From positions 134,779 to 187,522 of the forward strand of contig DHEF01000034.1 of NCBI GenBank assembly GCA_002399735.1: 52,744 nt of DNA. Direction: 5' to 3'. Of the stretch, positions 16,522 to 25,732 are shown piece after piece. Source of the stretch: Chitinophagaceae bacterium UBA4857 (lineage in GTDB: Bacteria; Bacteroidota; Bacteroidia; Chitinophagales; Chitinophagaceae). The position numbers and the translations under genes were made by a program. Under the pieces are notes generated by a model. The model was given only the letters and a program-made list of their open reading frames with translations, did no database searches and was not told the origin of the DNA. How positions within the stretch are numbered: the stretch's first letter is position 1; each line of letters opens with the position of its first letter.

Positions 16522-16877
16522 TTTATAGAAAGTTTGGTTTTATTTATACGCAAGGGAATACCGGCTAACAGATACAATCCTGCATAAACGCCGGTAACAA
16601 TGAGCAATATTTTAATTAGCGAATAATTCATCCATACCTGATTATTTTGTGCATTACCAAACATGCCGATACCTGCAAATAACACCAGGCATAAAATACC
16701 CAATACAATAATCTTAAATCGGGTAATTTGCCATTCGGCTATATTGCGTAATACTTTTTCGTACTCTTTTTGTTGCAAATGAAAAGGTTGTTGATAAGCA
16801 GGTAGTTGTCTTAAATACGCTACCTCCTCCTGCAACTCTTTTTCGCTGATTGACCATATTTTGGTAGAAGTAGACAT
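16518..16877 (-). CDS. Small two-helix membrane protein
   Basis: A 119-residue protein that I do not recognise. The N-terminal half is soluble and charged (SISEKELQEEVAYLRQLPAY). Two transmembrane helices follow (about 53-71 and 84-106), with short charged ends. Its gene is the first of a likely three-gene unit with the YiiG-like and DUF6252-like lipoproteins. An envelope role is likely from the context only. Confidence 0.7.
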   Translation of the reverse strand: MSTSTKIWSISEKELQEEVAYLRQLPAYQQPFHLQQKEYEKVLRNIAEWQITRFKIIVLGILCLVLFAGIGMFGNAQNNQVWMNYSLIKILLIVTGVYAGLYLLAGIPLRINKTKLSIK

Positions 16878-17070
16878 ACATTAAATTTCACCTTGCAAAC
16901 AAGTATTATTAAGTTGGAGTATTTGTTGCGGGGACGTAACAAGTCCCTTAGCATTGGCTGCATGTAGTTTGAATTTCATAATAATTAAAATAAGGTGATG
17001 AATTGCTTTACGCCATAAAAGTCCGAAGCCTGAAAAACAAAAACAATAGCATTATGATGCGTACGGGGTG

Positions 17071-17703
17071 TTATACAATTTTTTCCCGGATGGCTTTGGC
17101 CACCGCTTCATTCATGGAATGAACCTGTAGTTTTTCGTAAATGCGGCGTATATATTGGCGTACGGTGTTTATGGAGATGTTTAAGTCCACACCAATCATT
17201 TTATAACTATTACCGGCCACCAGCGAGCTTAAAATATCCTGCTCACGGTTGGTTAGTTGATAATCCTGGTTTTTAGGATGCTGGTTTAAAGAAAAGGATA
17301 ACAACACATTACGGGCAATACCGGCACTTAATGGCGACCCACCGGCAACGGTATCCTGTATGGCTTCAATAATTTTATTAGGGGGTGTTTTTTTAAGTAA
17401 ATAACCTTTGGCACCGTAACAAATACTGTTAAACACATGCACATCATCTTCAAAAATGGTAAGCATAATTACCAGAATATCAGGAAACTGACTGGTGATA
17501 ATTTTTAAACTTTCTAACCCATCCACCACGGGCATGTTAATGTCCATTAACACCACATCGGGACGATAGTGCTCCATTATTTTTGCTACCTGTTCGCCGT
17601 TTTCCCAACTACCCACACAATCAATCCCTTCGGCAGTTTGTAAAAAAGCGGTTAGGCTGTTACGTAGTAAATCGTTGTCTTCAAACAAGGCTACTTTAAT
17701 CAT
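17071..17703 (-). CDS. NarL/LuxR-type response regulator
   Basis: A 210-residue response regulator. The receiver has the acidic pair E8-D9, phospho-acceptor D54 in VVLMDINMP and the conserved lysine in GYLLKKTPP. The C-terminal LuxR-type helix-turn-helix is LTNREQDILSSLVAGNSYK through ISINTVRQYIRRIYEKL. The ATG at 17703 puts the receiver at residue 1. It lies 57 bp downstream of a HisKA_3 histidine kinase on the same strand, its expected partner. Confidence 0.92.
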   Translation of the reverse strand: MIKVALFEDNDLLRNSLTAFLQTAEGIDCVGSWENGEQVAKIMEHYRPDVVLMDINMPVVDGLESLKIITSQFPDILVIMLTIFEDDVHVFNSICYGAKGYLLKKTPPNKIIEAIQDTVAGGSPLSAGIARNVLLSFSLNQHPKNQDYQLTNREQDILSSLVAGNSYKMIGVDLNISINTVRQYIRRIYEKLQVHSMNEAVAKAIREKIV

Positions 17704-17760
17704 GCAAGGTATTTTAAAATGCAAAAATCAGTTTCCTATTTGGTTTATACTATAACATTA

Positions 17761-19752
17761 TTATGCGTACGGTAAATGAAGGGTAATGGTACTGCCCTGC
17801 CCTATTGCTGTATTTACTAAAATATTACCGCCATGTTTTTCGGCCCTTTGGCGCATGTTACGTAAGCCATTTCCTTCCGATGCTACAGTGGCATCAAACC
17901 CTTTACCATTGTCTTTAATTATTAACTTCAACTGATCATTGCTTTTTTGCAAATTAATTTTTACCGTAGTTGCTTGTGCATACTTCGCTACATTATTAAT
18001 GGCTTCTTTAAAAATCAGGTAAAAGTCGCGGCGTTTTTCGCTGCTTAAGGTTAAAGCCAACACATTTTCCTCCACCTGCATATCATAACTTGTATCTACG
18101 GCTTCTAATATTTCACCACAAAAGTTTTTCATGCGGGCTATAATGTGGGGCATCTGGTCGTTTTCCGGATGCATACTCCAAACAATATCACTAATGGTTT
18201 CCATTACTTTTGCCGAGTTACTATTAATGGAAGACAGATAATCCTGCGCCTGTTGTTGATTATCGGTCTTGGTATGCATAGCTGCATGTGACATTAAATT
18301 GATAGCGCTTAAAGAGCTTCCTACTTCATCATGCAACTCCGATGAAATTCTATTTCTCTCCGCTAACAACAAATTTTTACGTTCCAGTTTTTTACGATAA
18401 TTATAGCGGCTAAACAACAACAAGCCTACCAGTAAGCCCATCACTAATAACGATACTACAATGTTATAATACAACCGTTGTTGCGCTTTTTCTAATTTAG
18501 ACGATTCTATCTGTGCATTCTTTTTTTCCGTTTCATATTGTACTTCCAATAATGCTACTTGTTTTTTAACATCATCGTTTAACAAAGAATCCCGGTAAGT
18601 AATATACTTTTCATAATTTTCAAATGCATTTTTAAAATCGCCAACTGATTTAAAATAATTCATTCGTGTGGCATAGTAATCACGAAACTGCATTTTATTA
18701 TTATTGGCTACAATTAAGGTGTAGGCCGAGTCGTAGTACAAGTTCATTTCAGGTATTCTTTTCATCTTACCCAAGAACAATGCATTCATCCTATAAAAAT
18801 TAGCCAAGTTAGGGTGGTTGATTTCCTTTGCAATTTGTATGGCATTTTTCATTTGCGTAAAAGCTTCTTCAAATCTTTTACCGGCATGGTTAATCATAGC
18901 CAGGTTAACATAGGAATCTGTTATTGTTTTTTTCTTGCCCGATTGTTTTGCATAAAAAATATATTGTTCCTGATAATGATTAACAGAATCCATATTACCC
19001 ATATTTAAATACATGCGGGTAATATTGCCCAATACAATAGCAATACCTTCTTTATCGCCGGTTTGTTTACGTATAGCAACTGATTGTTGTGCATAATCAA
19101 TGGCCTTAGGTAATTCACCTAAATTAAAATATACAATTGCCAGGTTACCCAATGTATTAGCCAGTCCGCTTTTTCCATCAACTTTTTCAAAAATGCGAAT
19201 AGCTTTAATATACCAGTTTGCTGCTTCTAATAAATTATTTTGTGCCTCTTCCAAATACCCACAGTCATTATAAAAATAGGCCACGACTAAATCGTCGCCT
19301 AAAGGCACATATATTTCGGCTACTTTTTTATATAATGCCCGGGCTTCTTCATATTTCTGATTATAAACTAATTGTCGTCCCTTTATGTTCCACAAATTTG
19401 CCAGCGACATTTTATCATTTTTGGCTGTAGCAATTTCCAATCCTCTGTTATACCATTCATCAATATTAATAGCATTCTCCTGTTCAATTTTAACGGATAT
19501 CAAGTTAACAAGGTACTTGGCTTCTTCTGATTCAAACCCTTTTTTACGGGTTATAGCAATAGCCTCCACTATAAACTTTTCTGCTTTATCCAACTCGCCA
19601 ATATCAATGGCACTATCAGCACGGTTAATCAATGCTTCAGCATCTTTAACCGTTTGCGCAATAGCTTGCTGTACTATAAAAAAAAATGTAAGTAAAAATA
19701 ACAGAGGAGTACGGGGCAAATAATATTTGCAAGTTAAACGGGTGCTTATCAT
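17761..19752 (-). CDS. TPR-containing HisKA_3 sensor histidine kinase
   Basis: A 663-residue sensor kinase. It has a signal peptide (hydrophobic LLFLLTFFFIVQQAIAQ), a periplasmic TPR array (about 35-390, units such as LANTLGNLAIVYFNLGELPK), a transmembrane helix (about 426-447) and a short coiled coil. The HisKA_3 dimerization domain has its phospho-histidine in SSELHDEVGSSLSAI (about H471). The HATPase_c domain follows (FKEAINNVAKYAQ; DNGKGFD; GNGLRNMRQRA). It should signal to the NarL-type regulator encoded next. The trigger is unknown. Confidence 0.92.
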   Translation of the reverse strand: MISTRLTCKYYLPRTPLLFLLTFFFIVQQAIAQTVKDAEALINRADSAIDIGELDKAEKFIVEAIAITRKKGFESEEAKYLVNLISVKIEQENAINIDEWYNRGLEIATAKNDKMSLANLWNIKGRQLVYNQKYEEARALYKKVAEIYVPLGDDLVVAYFYNDCGYLEEAQNNLLEAANWYIKAIRIFEKVDGKSGLANTLGNLAIVYFNLGELPKAIDYAQQSVAIRKQTGDKEGIAIVLGNITRMYLNMGNMDSVNHYQEQYIFYAKQSGKKKTITDSYVNLAMINHAGKRFEEAFTQMKNAIQIAKEINHPNLANFYRMNALFLGKMKRIPEMNLYYDSAYTLIVANNNKMQFRDYYATRMNYFKSVGDFKNAFENYEKYITYRDSLLNDDVKKQVALLEVQYETEKKNAQIESSKLEKAQQRLYYNIVVSLLVMGLLVGLLLFSRYNYRKKLERKNLLLAERNRISSELHDEVGSSLSAINLMSHAAMHTKTDNQQQAQDYLSSINSNSAKVMETISDIVWSMHPENDQMPHIIARMKNFCGEILEAVDTSYDMQVEENVLALTLSSEKRRDFYLIFKEAINNVAKYAQATTVKINLQKSNDQLKLIIKDNGKGFDATVASEGNGLRNMRQRAEKHGGNILVNTAIGQGSTITLHLPYA

Positions 19753-19808
19753 TGCAGCATTTTTATAAGGTTTAGGTCAAGTTGCATTACAAGTTAATAA
19801 ACTCGTGA

Positions 19809-19816
19809 CAAAAATA
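19809..19816 (-). promoter_or_regulatory. Candidate -7 box for the HisKA_3 kinase operon
   Basis: CAAAAATA reads TATTTTTG on the minus strand, a TAnnTTTG match. It predicts a leader of about 50 nt. No clear -33 element is seen. Confidence 0.35.
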
Positions 19817-19836
19817 AAATTTCTTTTATAATAATT

Positions 19837-19979
19837 GGGGGCTGTCAGCAGTAGTAACTCCGGTCAGCTTTTGTTCACGCCTTCTGTAGTAGTGCACCGC
19901 CTGCGCAGCCCCCTAACCCCCTAAGGGGGAACCGCTAACGCACAGTTGCAGCTACTACTGCCAGTCGTGCAGCCCATCA
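19837..19979 (+). repeat. R2 dispersed repeat, copy 1 (divergent)
   Basis: Begins with GGGGGCTGTCAGC and AGTAACTCCGGTCAGC as in the other R2 copies and ends near CGTGCAGCCC. The middle differs and includes CCCCCTAACCCCCTAAGGGG. It lies in the 570-bp gap between the kinase and the GH78 gene. Confidence 0.55.
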
Positions 19980-19984
19980 GCTTT

Positions 19985-20193
19985 AGATTTCTGATTTGCT
20001 GATTTCTGATGTCTGATTTAATCTAAGATCCAAGATTTTTTGATCTGTGATTTTATTATCCTTGTTTTAAAAAACTCCACTGATCTTTTTCGCATCGCAA
20101 ACTCACTATTGACTATTCACTACTCACAATCTTTTCCACTTCCTGACTTCCGGACTTTCCGACTCTCGGACTTTCCGTCTTCCGGACTTCCCT
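19985..20193. repeat. Three adjacent word-like tandem arrays
   Basis: 19985-20055 repeats GATTTCTGATTTGCTGATTT-like words. 20101-20130 repeats CACTATTGACTATTCAC and nearly matches 5912-5933. 20138-20193 repeats GACTTCCGGACTTTCC-like words. Each array has its own unit, is imperfect and is non-coding. Confidence 0.55.
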
Positions 20194-20194
20194 C

Positions 20195-20313
20195 TGCTGA
20201 TTAACGATATACAGTTGAAGAGTGGCTCTCATCTTTTCTTTCACTGAAAGAAAAGATTGCGAACAATCACCTGATTGCAAGGGACGATCATCTGTGTTAC
20301 TACAGCCGGTAAC
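20195..20313 (+). repeat. R1 dispersed repeat, copy 3 (expanded)
   Basis: Left module GCTGATTAACG, then GTTGAAGAGTG, and the right module GCAAGGGACGATCATC, GTGTTACTACAGCCGGTAAC. About 50 bp replaces the usual CGAC core and holds a perfect 10-bp hairpin (TCTTTTCTTT/AAAGAAAAGA). It lies just past the 3' end of the GH78 gene. Confidence 0.65.
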
Positions 20314-20324
20314 CAAATAAAAAT

Positions 20325-22985
20325 TTACTTAATAATAAACTCATGATTTCCTGAATTAATTACATGCATTTTAGGATCATTTATTTTTTTATTTTCATAA
20401 TAAACAGCTTTACCCTTTACCTCAGGAAAGGTAATAGTGGCCGATGAATTAGCAGGAATAGTTACCTGATAAATAATATTTTTACCCACACGTTTCCACG
20501 ATGAAATAATATTACCATGTGGCCCATTATGTGTTGCAGTAAAATGTTGTAAAGATTGTATAAAGGCAGGCGTTAGTTTAACGTGTTTAAATCCGGGATT
20601 TGTTTCATCGGGTTTTATACCACCAATGCCTTTAAAAAACCATGCACCTATTTCGCCAAACATAATATGGTTAAGCGACAGGTCACGGTCTAAAGTAATA
20701 TTCCAGTTTTCATACAAAGTGGTAGCGCCGTTCATAATCCAGTAACCCCATGATGGAAACTCTTTTTGTGCGGCTAATTTATAGGCAGTTTCGGTCTGAC
20801 CATTATCGCTTAATGCCGACAAAATGGCTTTAGCACCCAATATACCAACATCTAAAAAGTATTTATTTTTCGCAACGGAGTCGGCCAGGTTAGCGGCTAC
20901 TCTGGCTTTTAGCGTATCGGGTACAATACCCCAATACAAAGGCACACTTAATTCGGTTTGGTAACCGGTGCCATAGATAGCTTTTACAGGATCTAAATAC
21001 TTTGCATTAATAGCGTCTTTTATTTTTTTTGCCAAGGCTGTATAAGTTATATAGTCATCCTGTTTGTTTAAAAGTTTAGCAATTTTTGCCAGTATATCTG
21101 CATCAACATAATAATAAATGGATGAGGTTAATTCCACCGGGCTTTTTGATTTTAACGGAGCCCAATCGCCCAAGCCCCAATTGGTTAAACCATCCGGATA
21201 ACGTTGTGTTATAAGATTTACATACCTCTTTATATTTTCATAATTGTCCCGTAATATTTTAGTATCACCATTAAACAAGTAAACATTCCATGGTATAATG
21301 GCAATGGTACTTGTCCAATCGGGGCCATTACCCCATTCGTAACCCCAACCACCGGTAGGAATAATAGATGGCAACACACCATTAGGTTGCTGTTCGTCTC
21401 TATGATCATCTAACCATTTTTCGTAAACAGTAATACCTTCAAAATTATACAAACCCATATCGCTGGCAATATGTGCATCGCCTGTCCAGCCATTTTTTTC
21501 ACGTTGCGGACAATCCGTTGGATAACCTAATAAATTAGATAAGTACGCTGCATTAGTAGCGGCATATATTTTGTCCAATAACTGGTTAGAAGTTTTAATA
21601 CTACCAACGGGAGGCACATCGCTATGCATAAAATAAGCAACAATATTTTCTGTTGTAAACTTAATGGGTTTGTTACTTACCACTTGCGCATATTGAAAGC
21701 CCTTATAGTCAAATTTTGGTACAAAGGTTTGTGAACCTTTTCCGTTAAGCCAATAAATATCGGTAGCAAAAGGATCTGTTGCGATTGTTGCTTTTGATAA
21801 AAAATAATCAACATTTGATTGATCAATTTTACCTTGTTTATCTAAACGCTCTGCATGAATTACACGCACTTTGGTATTGCTATCGCCATCCAATGTAATT
21901 TGTGTAACACCGGAAATATTTTTACCAAAATCAATTATCCAACTTGTATCGGATGTTTGTTTTACACTTACCGGTGAAAGCTTTTGTACATGCCTGATGG
22001 GTTGTAATACTTGCGCTACTATATTTTCAGATGGCGCTTTACGGTTAATTACCCTATCCCATTTTGTATCATCAAAATTAATCGTATTCCATCCCGGTTG
22101 TTCTTTACGGGCATCGTAATGTTGGCCGGTGTAAATGCTGTTGTAAACAACTGGGCTTAGTGCTGTTTTCCAGCTTTTATCGCTGGTGATAGTTTCAGTT
22201 GTGCCATCATCATACGTTACCCGTATATCTAAACAAAAGGCAGGTCGGTTGCGCCAGGGTGCCCGCTCAAAATCCCATACGGCTAATGACTGATGATTGT
22301 ACCAACCATTACCTAATATAACACCTATAGCGTTTTGTCCTTGTTGTAATGCGCCAGTAACATCATAGGTTACATACAAATTACGGGTATCAAAACGAGT
22401 GTACATGGGATTTAATTTTTGATCGCCTATTTCTTTCCCATTTATATACAGCTCATACAATCCGGCTGCCACAATATAGGCTCTTGCTGATTTTATTTTT
22501 TTATTGGCAGTAAATACTTTTCTGAAATATGGTGCAGGTTTTTCATCAATGCCTTTTGTATCACTAATCCATGTGCCTTTCCAATTACTTATTTGCATCA
22601 TTCCTGTTTCAAAACTAGCCAAGGGAGATACAATTACTTCACTATGGTTATTCCATACCCTTACCCGCCAGTAATACTTTGTAAATGGTTGTAATGCCGG
22701 ACCATTATACTGTATCAAATTTGCATCAGTATCAACTTTATTAGCCTTGTTAATATTACTTAGATTATTTAATACTTGTAATGAATCGGTACCAATTACT
22801 AATTCGTAAGCAATTTGATTAGTTGCCATTCTGCTATCAGATAACTTCCAGTTTAAACGGGGTTGGGCATTATCAATACCAATTGGATTAATGAGGTAAT
22901 CACATTTTAAATCATAAACGGATGTTTGAGTGAAAGAAAATTTAGTCAATAAAATACTGACACAAAACAACAGATAACGATACAT
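20325..22985 (-). CDS. Alpha-L-rhamnosidase, glycoside hydrolase family 78
   Basis: A secreted 886-residue rhamnosidase. It has a short signal peptide (YRYLLFCVSILLTKFSFTQ) and an N-terminal Ig-like domain (LINPIGIDNAQPRLNWKLSD). A lectin-like domain follows (YIVAAGLYELYINGKEIGDQ). The (alpha/alpha)6 catalytic domain carries the family signature GYPTDCPQREKNGWTGDAH, and a C-terminal beta-domain (FKHVKLTPAF, GKNIIYQVTIPANSSATI) ends the protein. It removes terminal alpha-L-rhamnose from plant polysaccharides or glycosides. The ATG at 22985 places the signal peptide at the start; a GTG/ATG-like codon seven residues upstream is less likely. A LacI regulator lies upstream beyond a tRNA gene; a link is unproven. 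Confidence 0.93.
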   Translation of the reverse strand: MYRYLLFCVSILLTKFSFTQTSVYDLKCDYLINPIGIDNAQPRLNWKLSDSRMATNQIAYELVIGTDSLQVLNNLSNINKANKVDTDANLIQYNGPALQPFTKYYWRVRVWNNHSEVIVSPLASFETGMMQISNWKGTWISDTKGIDEKPAPYFRKVFTANKKIKSARAYIVAAGLYELYINGKEIGDQKLNPMYTRFDTRNLYVTYDVTGALQQGQNAIGVILGNGWYNHQSLAVWDFERAPWRNRPAFCLDIRVTYDDGTTETITSDKSWKTALSPVVYNSIYTGQHYDARKEQPGWNTINFDDTKWDRVINRKAPSENIVAQVLQPIRHVQKLSPVSVKQTSDTSWIIDFGKNISGVTQITLDGDSNTKVRVIHAERLDKQGKIDQSNVDYFLSKATIATDPFATDIYWLNGKGSQTFVPKFDYKGFQYAQVVSNKPIKFTTENIVAYFMHSDVPPVGSIKTSNQLLDKIYAATNAAYLSNLLGYPTDCPQREKNGWTGDAHIASDMGLYNFEGITVYEKWLDDHRDEQQPNGVLPSIIPTGGWGYEWGNGPDWTSTIAIIPWNVYLFNGDTKILRDNYENIKRYVNLITQRYPDGLTNWGLGDWAPLKSKSPVELTSSIYYYVDADILAKIAKLLNKQDDYITYTALAKKIKDAINAKYLDPVKAIYGTGYQTELSVPLYWGIVPDTLKARVAANLADSVAKNKYFLDVGILGAKAILSALSDNGQTETAYKLAAQKEFPSWGYWIMNGATTLYENWNITLDRDLSLNHIMFGEIGAWFFKGIGGIKPDETNPGFKHVKLTPAFIQSLQHFTATHNGPHGNIISSWKRVGKNIIYQVTIPANSSATITFPEVKGKAVYYENKKINDPKMHVINSGNHEFIIK

Positions 22986-23006
22986 AAGCAAGAGGATTAG
23001 AGCCAC

Positions 23007-23226
23007 TGAAATAATAGAGGCAGTAAAATACAGAAAACAGTCAATAGAGCCTTTATTATTATAAAGCTATTTTAGCTAAAAAGAAAATTGATGTATAACA
23101 CGCTATTGATTAGCGAACAAGATTCCCCCAATTAATTCGGTATGCTGCAAAAAGCTCATGCTTACATATATGCGACATCTTCATCTACGGTACTAATAAA
23201 TAATGCTTAATGCATTTATAAAATGC
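23007..23226. other. Intergenic region with an R1-like fragment
   Basis: The only motif is CGCTATTGATTAGCGAACAAG near 23101-23121. It forms a small hairpin and matches the left module of the R1 repeat (GATTAGCGAACAGAA). No reading frame or promoter is supported. Confidence 0.35.
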
Positions 23227-23260
23227 AAAAAGCCTACAAGTGTGCACTTACAGGCTTTTA
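23227..23260. terminator. Terminator downstream of tRNA-Ser
   Basis: AAAAAGCCT pairs with AGGCTTTT, with an inner AAGTG/CACTT stem and a TG loop. T-rich flanks exist on both strands. It lies 30 bp beyond the tRNA 3' end on the minus strand. Confidence 0.7.
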
Positions 23261-23289
23261 TTATTTTTCCTAAGTATTAATGTAGGATG

Positions 23290-23374
23290 CGGAGAGCGAG
23301 GGATTCGAACCCCCGGACCTGTTACAGTCAACAGTTTTCAAGACTGCCGCAATCGACCACTCTGCCAGCTCTCC
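23290..23374 (-). tRNA. tRNA-Ser (anticodon UGA)
   Basis: On the minus strand the acceptor stem GGAGAGC pairs with GCTCTCC and the discriminator is G. The anticodon TGA lies at 23338-23340 within a CTTGAAA loop closed by GCAGT/ACTGT. A long variable arm follows, then a T-loop GGTTCGAATCC. The length is 85 nt without CCA, which is not encoded. The long variable arm and anticodon give serine, decoding UCA and related codons. Confidence 0.97.
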
Positions 23375-23435
23375 GCGGCAAAAGTAAGTGCCTGAGAGTT
23401 AACAGCAAAATAGTTAGCAATTATTTTTTTCTTTT

Positions 23436-24446
23436 TTAATGAAGTACTACTTCTGCCTGAAAAACATGTTCTTTTTGCAGCGTTGAAGTATCGCCTTTTT
23501 CATCCAGTAAAGCAAACAACATCTCGGTTGCTTTTTCTGCCTGCTCGTACGGAAACTGTTCTACCGATGCTACCAACCCCTGTTCCAGGTAAGTAGTTAT
23601 GGGCAGGTTGGCATAACTTACAAAACTTACATCCTCATTTATTTTTAAACCTTGTTCACGGGTAAATTTAATGGCTTCAAGCGCCACATAATCGTTAAAA
23701 GCTATAATAGCTGTAGGGCGGTCTTTTTTATCCAATAATTTTTTAATGGCATTATTGGTTTGTTCCTTGGTCATATCTGTTGATACTACCGAAATATCTT
23801 TATCGTTTAACTGATGCTTTTTTACACTTTCCATAAAGCCATCGGCACGTTCTTTAAAAGAGGCCATGCTTTCGGGGCCATTTATAAAGCCAATTCGTTT
23901 ATGTTTTTGTTCTACCAGCAAATCTACCAGTTGACCGGTAGCCTTGCTTAAATCACAGCTTACTTTGTACGCATCAAAGGATTGTGGTATACGGTCAAAA
24001 AAAACAACGGGTATACCGCTGGCCATTAATTGTTCAAAAGGTGCAAAATCGGTTGTGTTTTTTGATAAAGAAACCAATACACCATCTACCCTGTGCTTTT
24101 GCATGGTGGCCACGTAAGTTTTTTCTCTTTCCACATTATCCAGACTTTGGCCGGTTAGTACAGTATAACCATTACTTTGGGCCATATCTTCAATAGCGGT
24201 AATAGCAATGGAGAAAAAGTCTTCGCTAAAGTTAGGTAATATAACACCGATGGTTTTTGTTTTACCTTGCTTAAAAGAAATAGCAGCCTGATTAGGCACA
24301 TAATTTAATTCGGTAGCAATTTGCTGTACACGCATTTTGGTACGCAATCCAATACCGGGATGATCGTGTAATGCACGTGATACAGTAGAAATTGAAACGT
24401 TCAGACGTTTGGCAATTTCTTTAATGGTAGCAGGTTTTTGTATCAT
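23436..24446 (-). CDS. LacI-family transcriptional regulator
   Basis: A 336-residue repressor-type regulator. The DNA-binding domain is N-terminal (TIKEIAKRLNVSISTVSRAL, hinge YVPNQAA). A periplasmic-binding-protein-like sensor domain follows (IGVILPNFSEDFF, DGVLVSL, GIPVVFFDRI, RPTAIIAFNDYVALEAI). LacI regulators in Bacteroidota often control sugar use. The GH78 gene lies 450 bp downstream on the same strand beyond tRNA-Ser, but co-regulation is only suggested. No own -7 box is evident. Confidence 0.92.
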   Translation of the reverse strand: MIQKPATIKEIAKRLNVSISTVSRALHDHPGIGLRTKMRVQQIATELNYVPNQAAISFKQGKTKTIGVILPNFSEDFFSIAITAIEDMAQSNGYTVLTGQSLDNVEREKTYVATMQKHRVDGVLVSLSKNTTDFAPFEQLMASGIPVVFFDRIPQSFDAYKVSCDLSKATGQLVDLLVEQKHKRIGFINGPESMASFKERADGFMESVKKHQLNDKDISVVSTDMTKEQTNNAIKKLLDKKDRPTAIIAFNDYVALEAIKFTREQGLKINEDVSFVSYANLPITTYLEQGLVASVEQFPYEQAEKATEMLFALLDEKGDTSTLQKEHVFQAEVVLH

Positions 24447-24605
24447 AGCCTTAGGGGTAGTTTAAGCAGTGTTTTGAATGATAACAGTTGTAAAGAAAAG
24501 TATGGCAGTATTTATTATTAAAATATTGCTATTACAATATTATGCATTTTAGCACTAAATACCTTTAAAAGGCTTTAATAAAAGCTAGGAACGGCGTATA
24601 AATTC

Positions 24606-25373
24606 TTACTCAATGGTTTGCGTAGCGGTTGAATTGGCAACAAAAGATTTATTGGCATACGCACTGCTTTGCTCAATACCTTCCATTATCTGTGCCATAA
24701 TTGTTTCCGCCGGAGCGTTGTAATCAATATCTAACGGAGCTTTAAATCTTACTTTTAAACGTGTGCCCCGTTTAAGTGTTTTCAATCCTGTTTTGTCAAA
24801 TGCGGTTGAAAATCCTTCTATTACAACAGGTATTACCACGGGTTTTGTATAACGTATAATAACGGCAGTGCCTTTACGGCCGGCAGCATAAGGTGTAGTA
24901 GTACCTTGAGGGAAAGTAATTACCCAGTTTTTTTCTAAAGCCCGGGCTATTTTGCGTGTGTCCGATGGATCCAGGCCTTTACGTACTTCGTTGCTGTTAC
25001 TGTTCCAGGTACGTTTCACCACTACCCCGCCTGCTAAGCGAAAAAAACGGGCCACCCAGGTGTTCTTCATCGTTTCGGCAGCAGCTATATACCGGGCATT
25101 GGTAAAGGGATTTAAAATATAATAAGGTAACCCCAGTCTTGTTTTTTTACCCCACTTTACTGCAGAGAAAATAGAAAGAAAAGTTATTACATCAACAAAA
25201 TAGGTTTGATGGTTGCTGACAAACAACACATTTTTTTTTGGCAGGTTTTTAAAATGTTCAGTGCCTTCAAAACGCAGTTTATTAAAAATGGCTAAACGCG
25301 GATAAAATACTATACCAACAATGGCATGTACAATTTTGCGCACCAAACTATATTTTACTAATCGTTCCCACAT
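24606..25373 (-). CDS. PlsC-like 1-acyl-glycerol-3-phosphate acyltransferase
   Basis: A 255-residue membrane-associated acyltransferase of the PlsC family, expected to transfer an acyl chain to lysophosphatidate or a related lysolipid. The active-site block is VSNHQTYFVDV, where His and Asp are five residues apart (HX5D) instead of the usual HX4D. The phosphate-binding block FPQGTTTPYAAGRKGTA corresponds to the FPEGTRS motif, with Q in place of E. The substrate is not certain. It is monocistronic. Confidence 0.85.
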   Translation of the reverse strand: MWERLVKYSLVRKIVHAIVGIVFYPRLAIFNKLRFEGTEHFKNLPKKNVLFVSNHQTYFVDVITFLSIFSAVKWGKKTRLGLPYYILNPFTNARYIAAAETMKNTWVARFFRLAGGVVVKRTWNSNSNEVRKGLDPSDTRKIARALEKNWVITFPQGTTTPYAAGRKGTAVIIRYTKPVVIPVVIEGFSTAFDKTGLKTLKRGTRLKVRFKAPLDIDYNAPAETIMAQIMEGIEQSSAYANKSFVANSTATQTIE

Positions 25374-25517
25374 GATTTATTACGCTATAAGCAAAATGCC
25401 GAAAGCTAAAAGCTGGTACGCCTTGCTTATGTAAAGTGTTGTTTTAATGTTTGGCGTTTAAATATGTTATTATACTTTGACAATACCTAAACGTTACAAG
25501 ATTTTATACGGCTAAAA

Positions 25518-25589
25518 GCTGATTAGCATTACTACTGTTGAAGAGTGCGACGCAAGGGACGATCATCTGTGTTACTACAGCCGGTAACA
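25518..25589 (+). repeat. R1 dispersed repeat, copy 4 (best consensus)
   Basis: Left module GCTGATTAGC, then CTGTTGAAGAGTGCGACGC, AAGGGACGATCATCTGTG and TTACTACAGCCGGTAACA. I use it as the reference copy. It lies between the plsC-like and rpsA genes. Confidence 0.75.
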
Positions 25590-25681
25590 TAAAAAACTTA
25601 AAGCCTAACCTAAACAGAAATGTTGATTTACATTTTTGCGTTGTGCAACATAGCTTTTTTATTTTATGTAGTAAAATAAAA

Positions 25682-25710
25682 AACTGCCGCAGCACAGGGC
25701 TACGGCAGTT
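25682..25710 (-). terminator. Intrinsic terminator of rpsA
   Basis: On the minus strand AACTGCCGTAGC pairs with GCTGCGGCAGTT across a 5-nt loop, followed by TTTTATTTTA. It lies 22 bp past the rpsA stop codon. Confidence 0.85.
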
Positions 25711-25732
25711 GTATATGGTATAAGTTTAAAAC

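Noticed and set aside
20113..20316. A 67-codon minus-strand frame next to the GH78 gene
   Set aside because: It translates R1 copy 3 and the GACTTCCGG array; its repetitive protein sequence mirrors the DNA repeats.
6040..24446. A complete pectin utilization locus from GH28, GH78 and LacI
   Set aside because: The genes are 13 kb apart, separated by unrelated operons and a tRNA, and no SusC/SusD, carbohydrate esterase or uptake genes are present.
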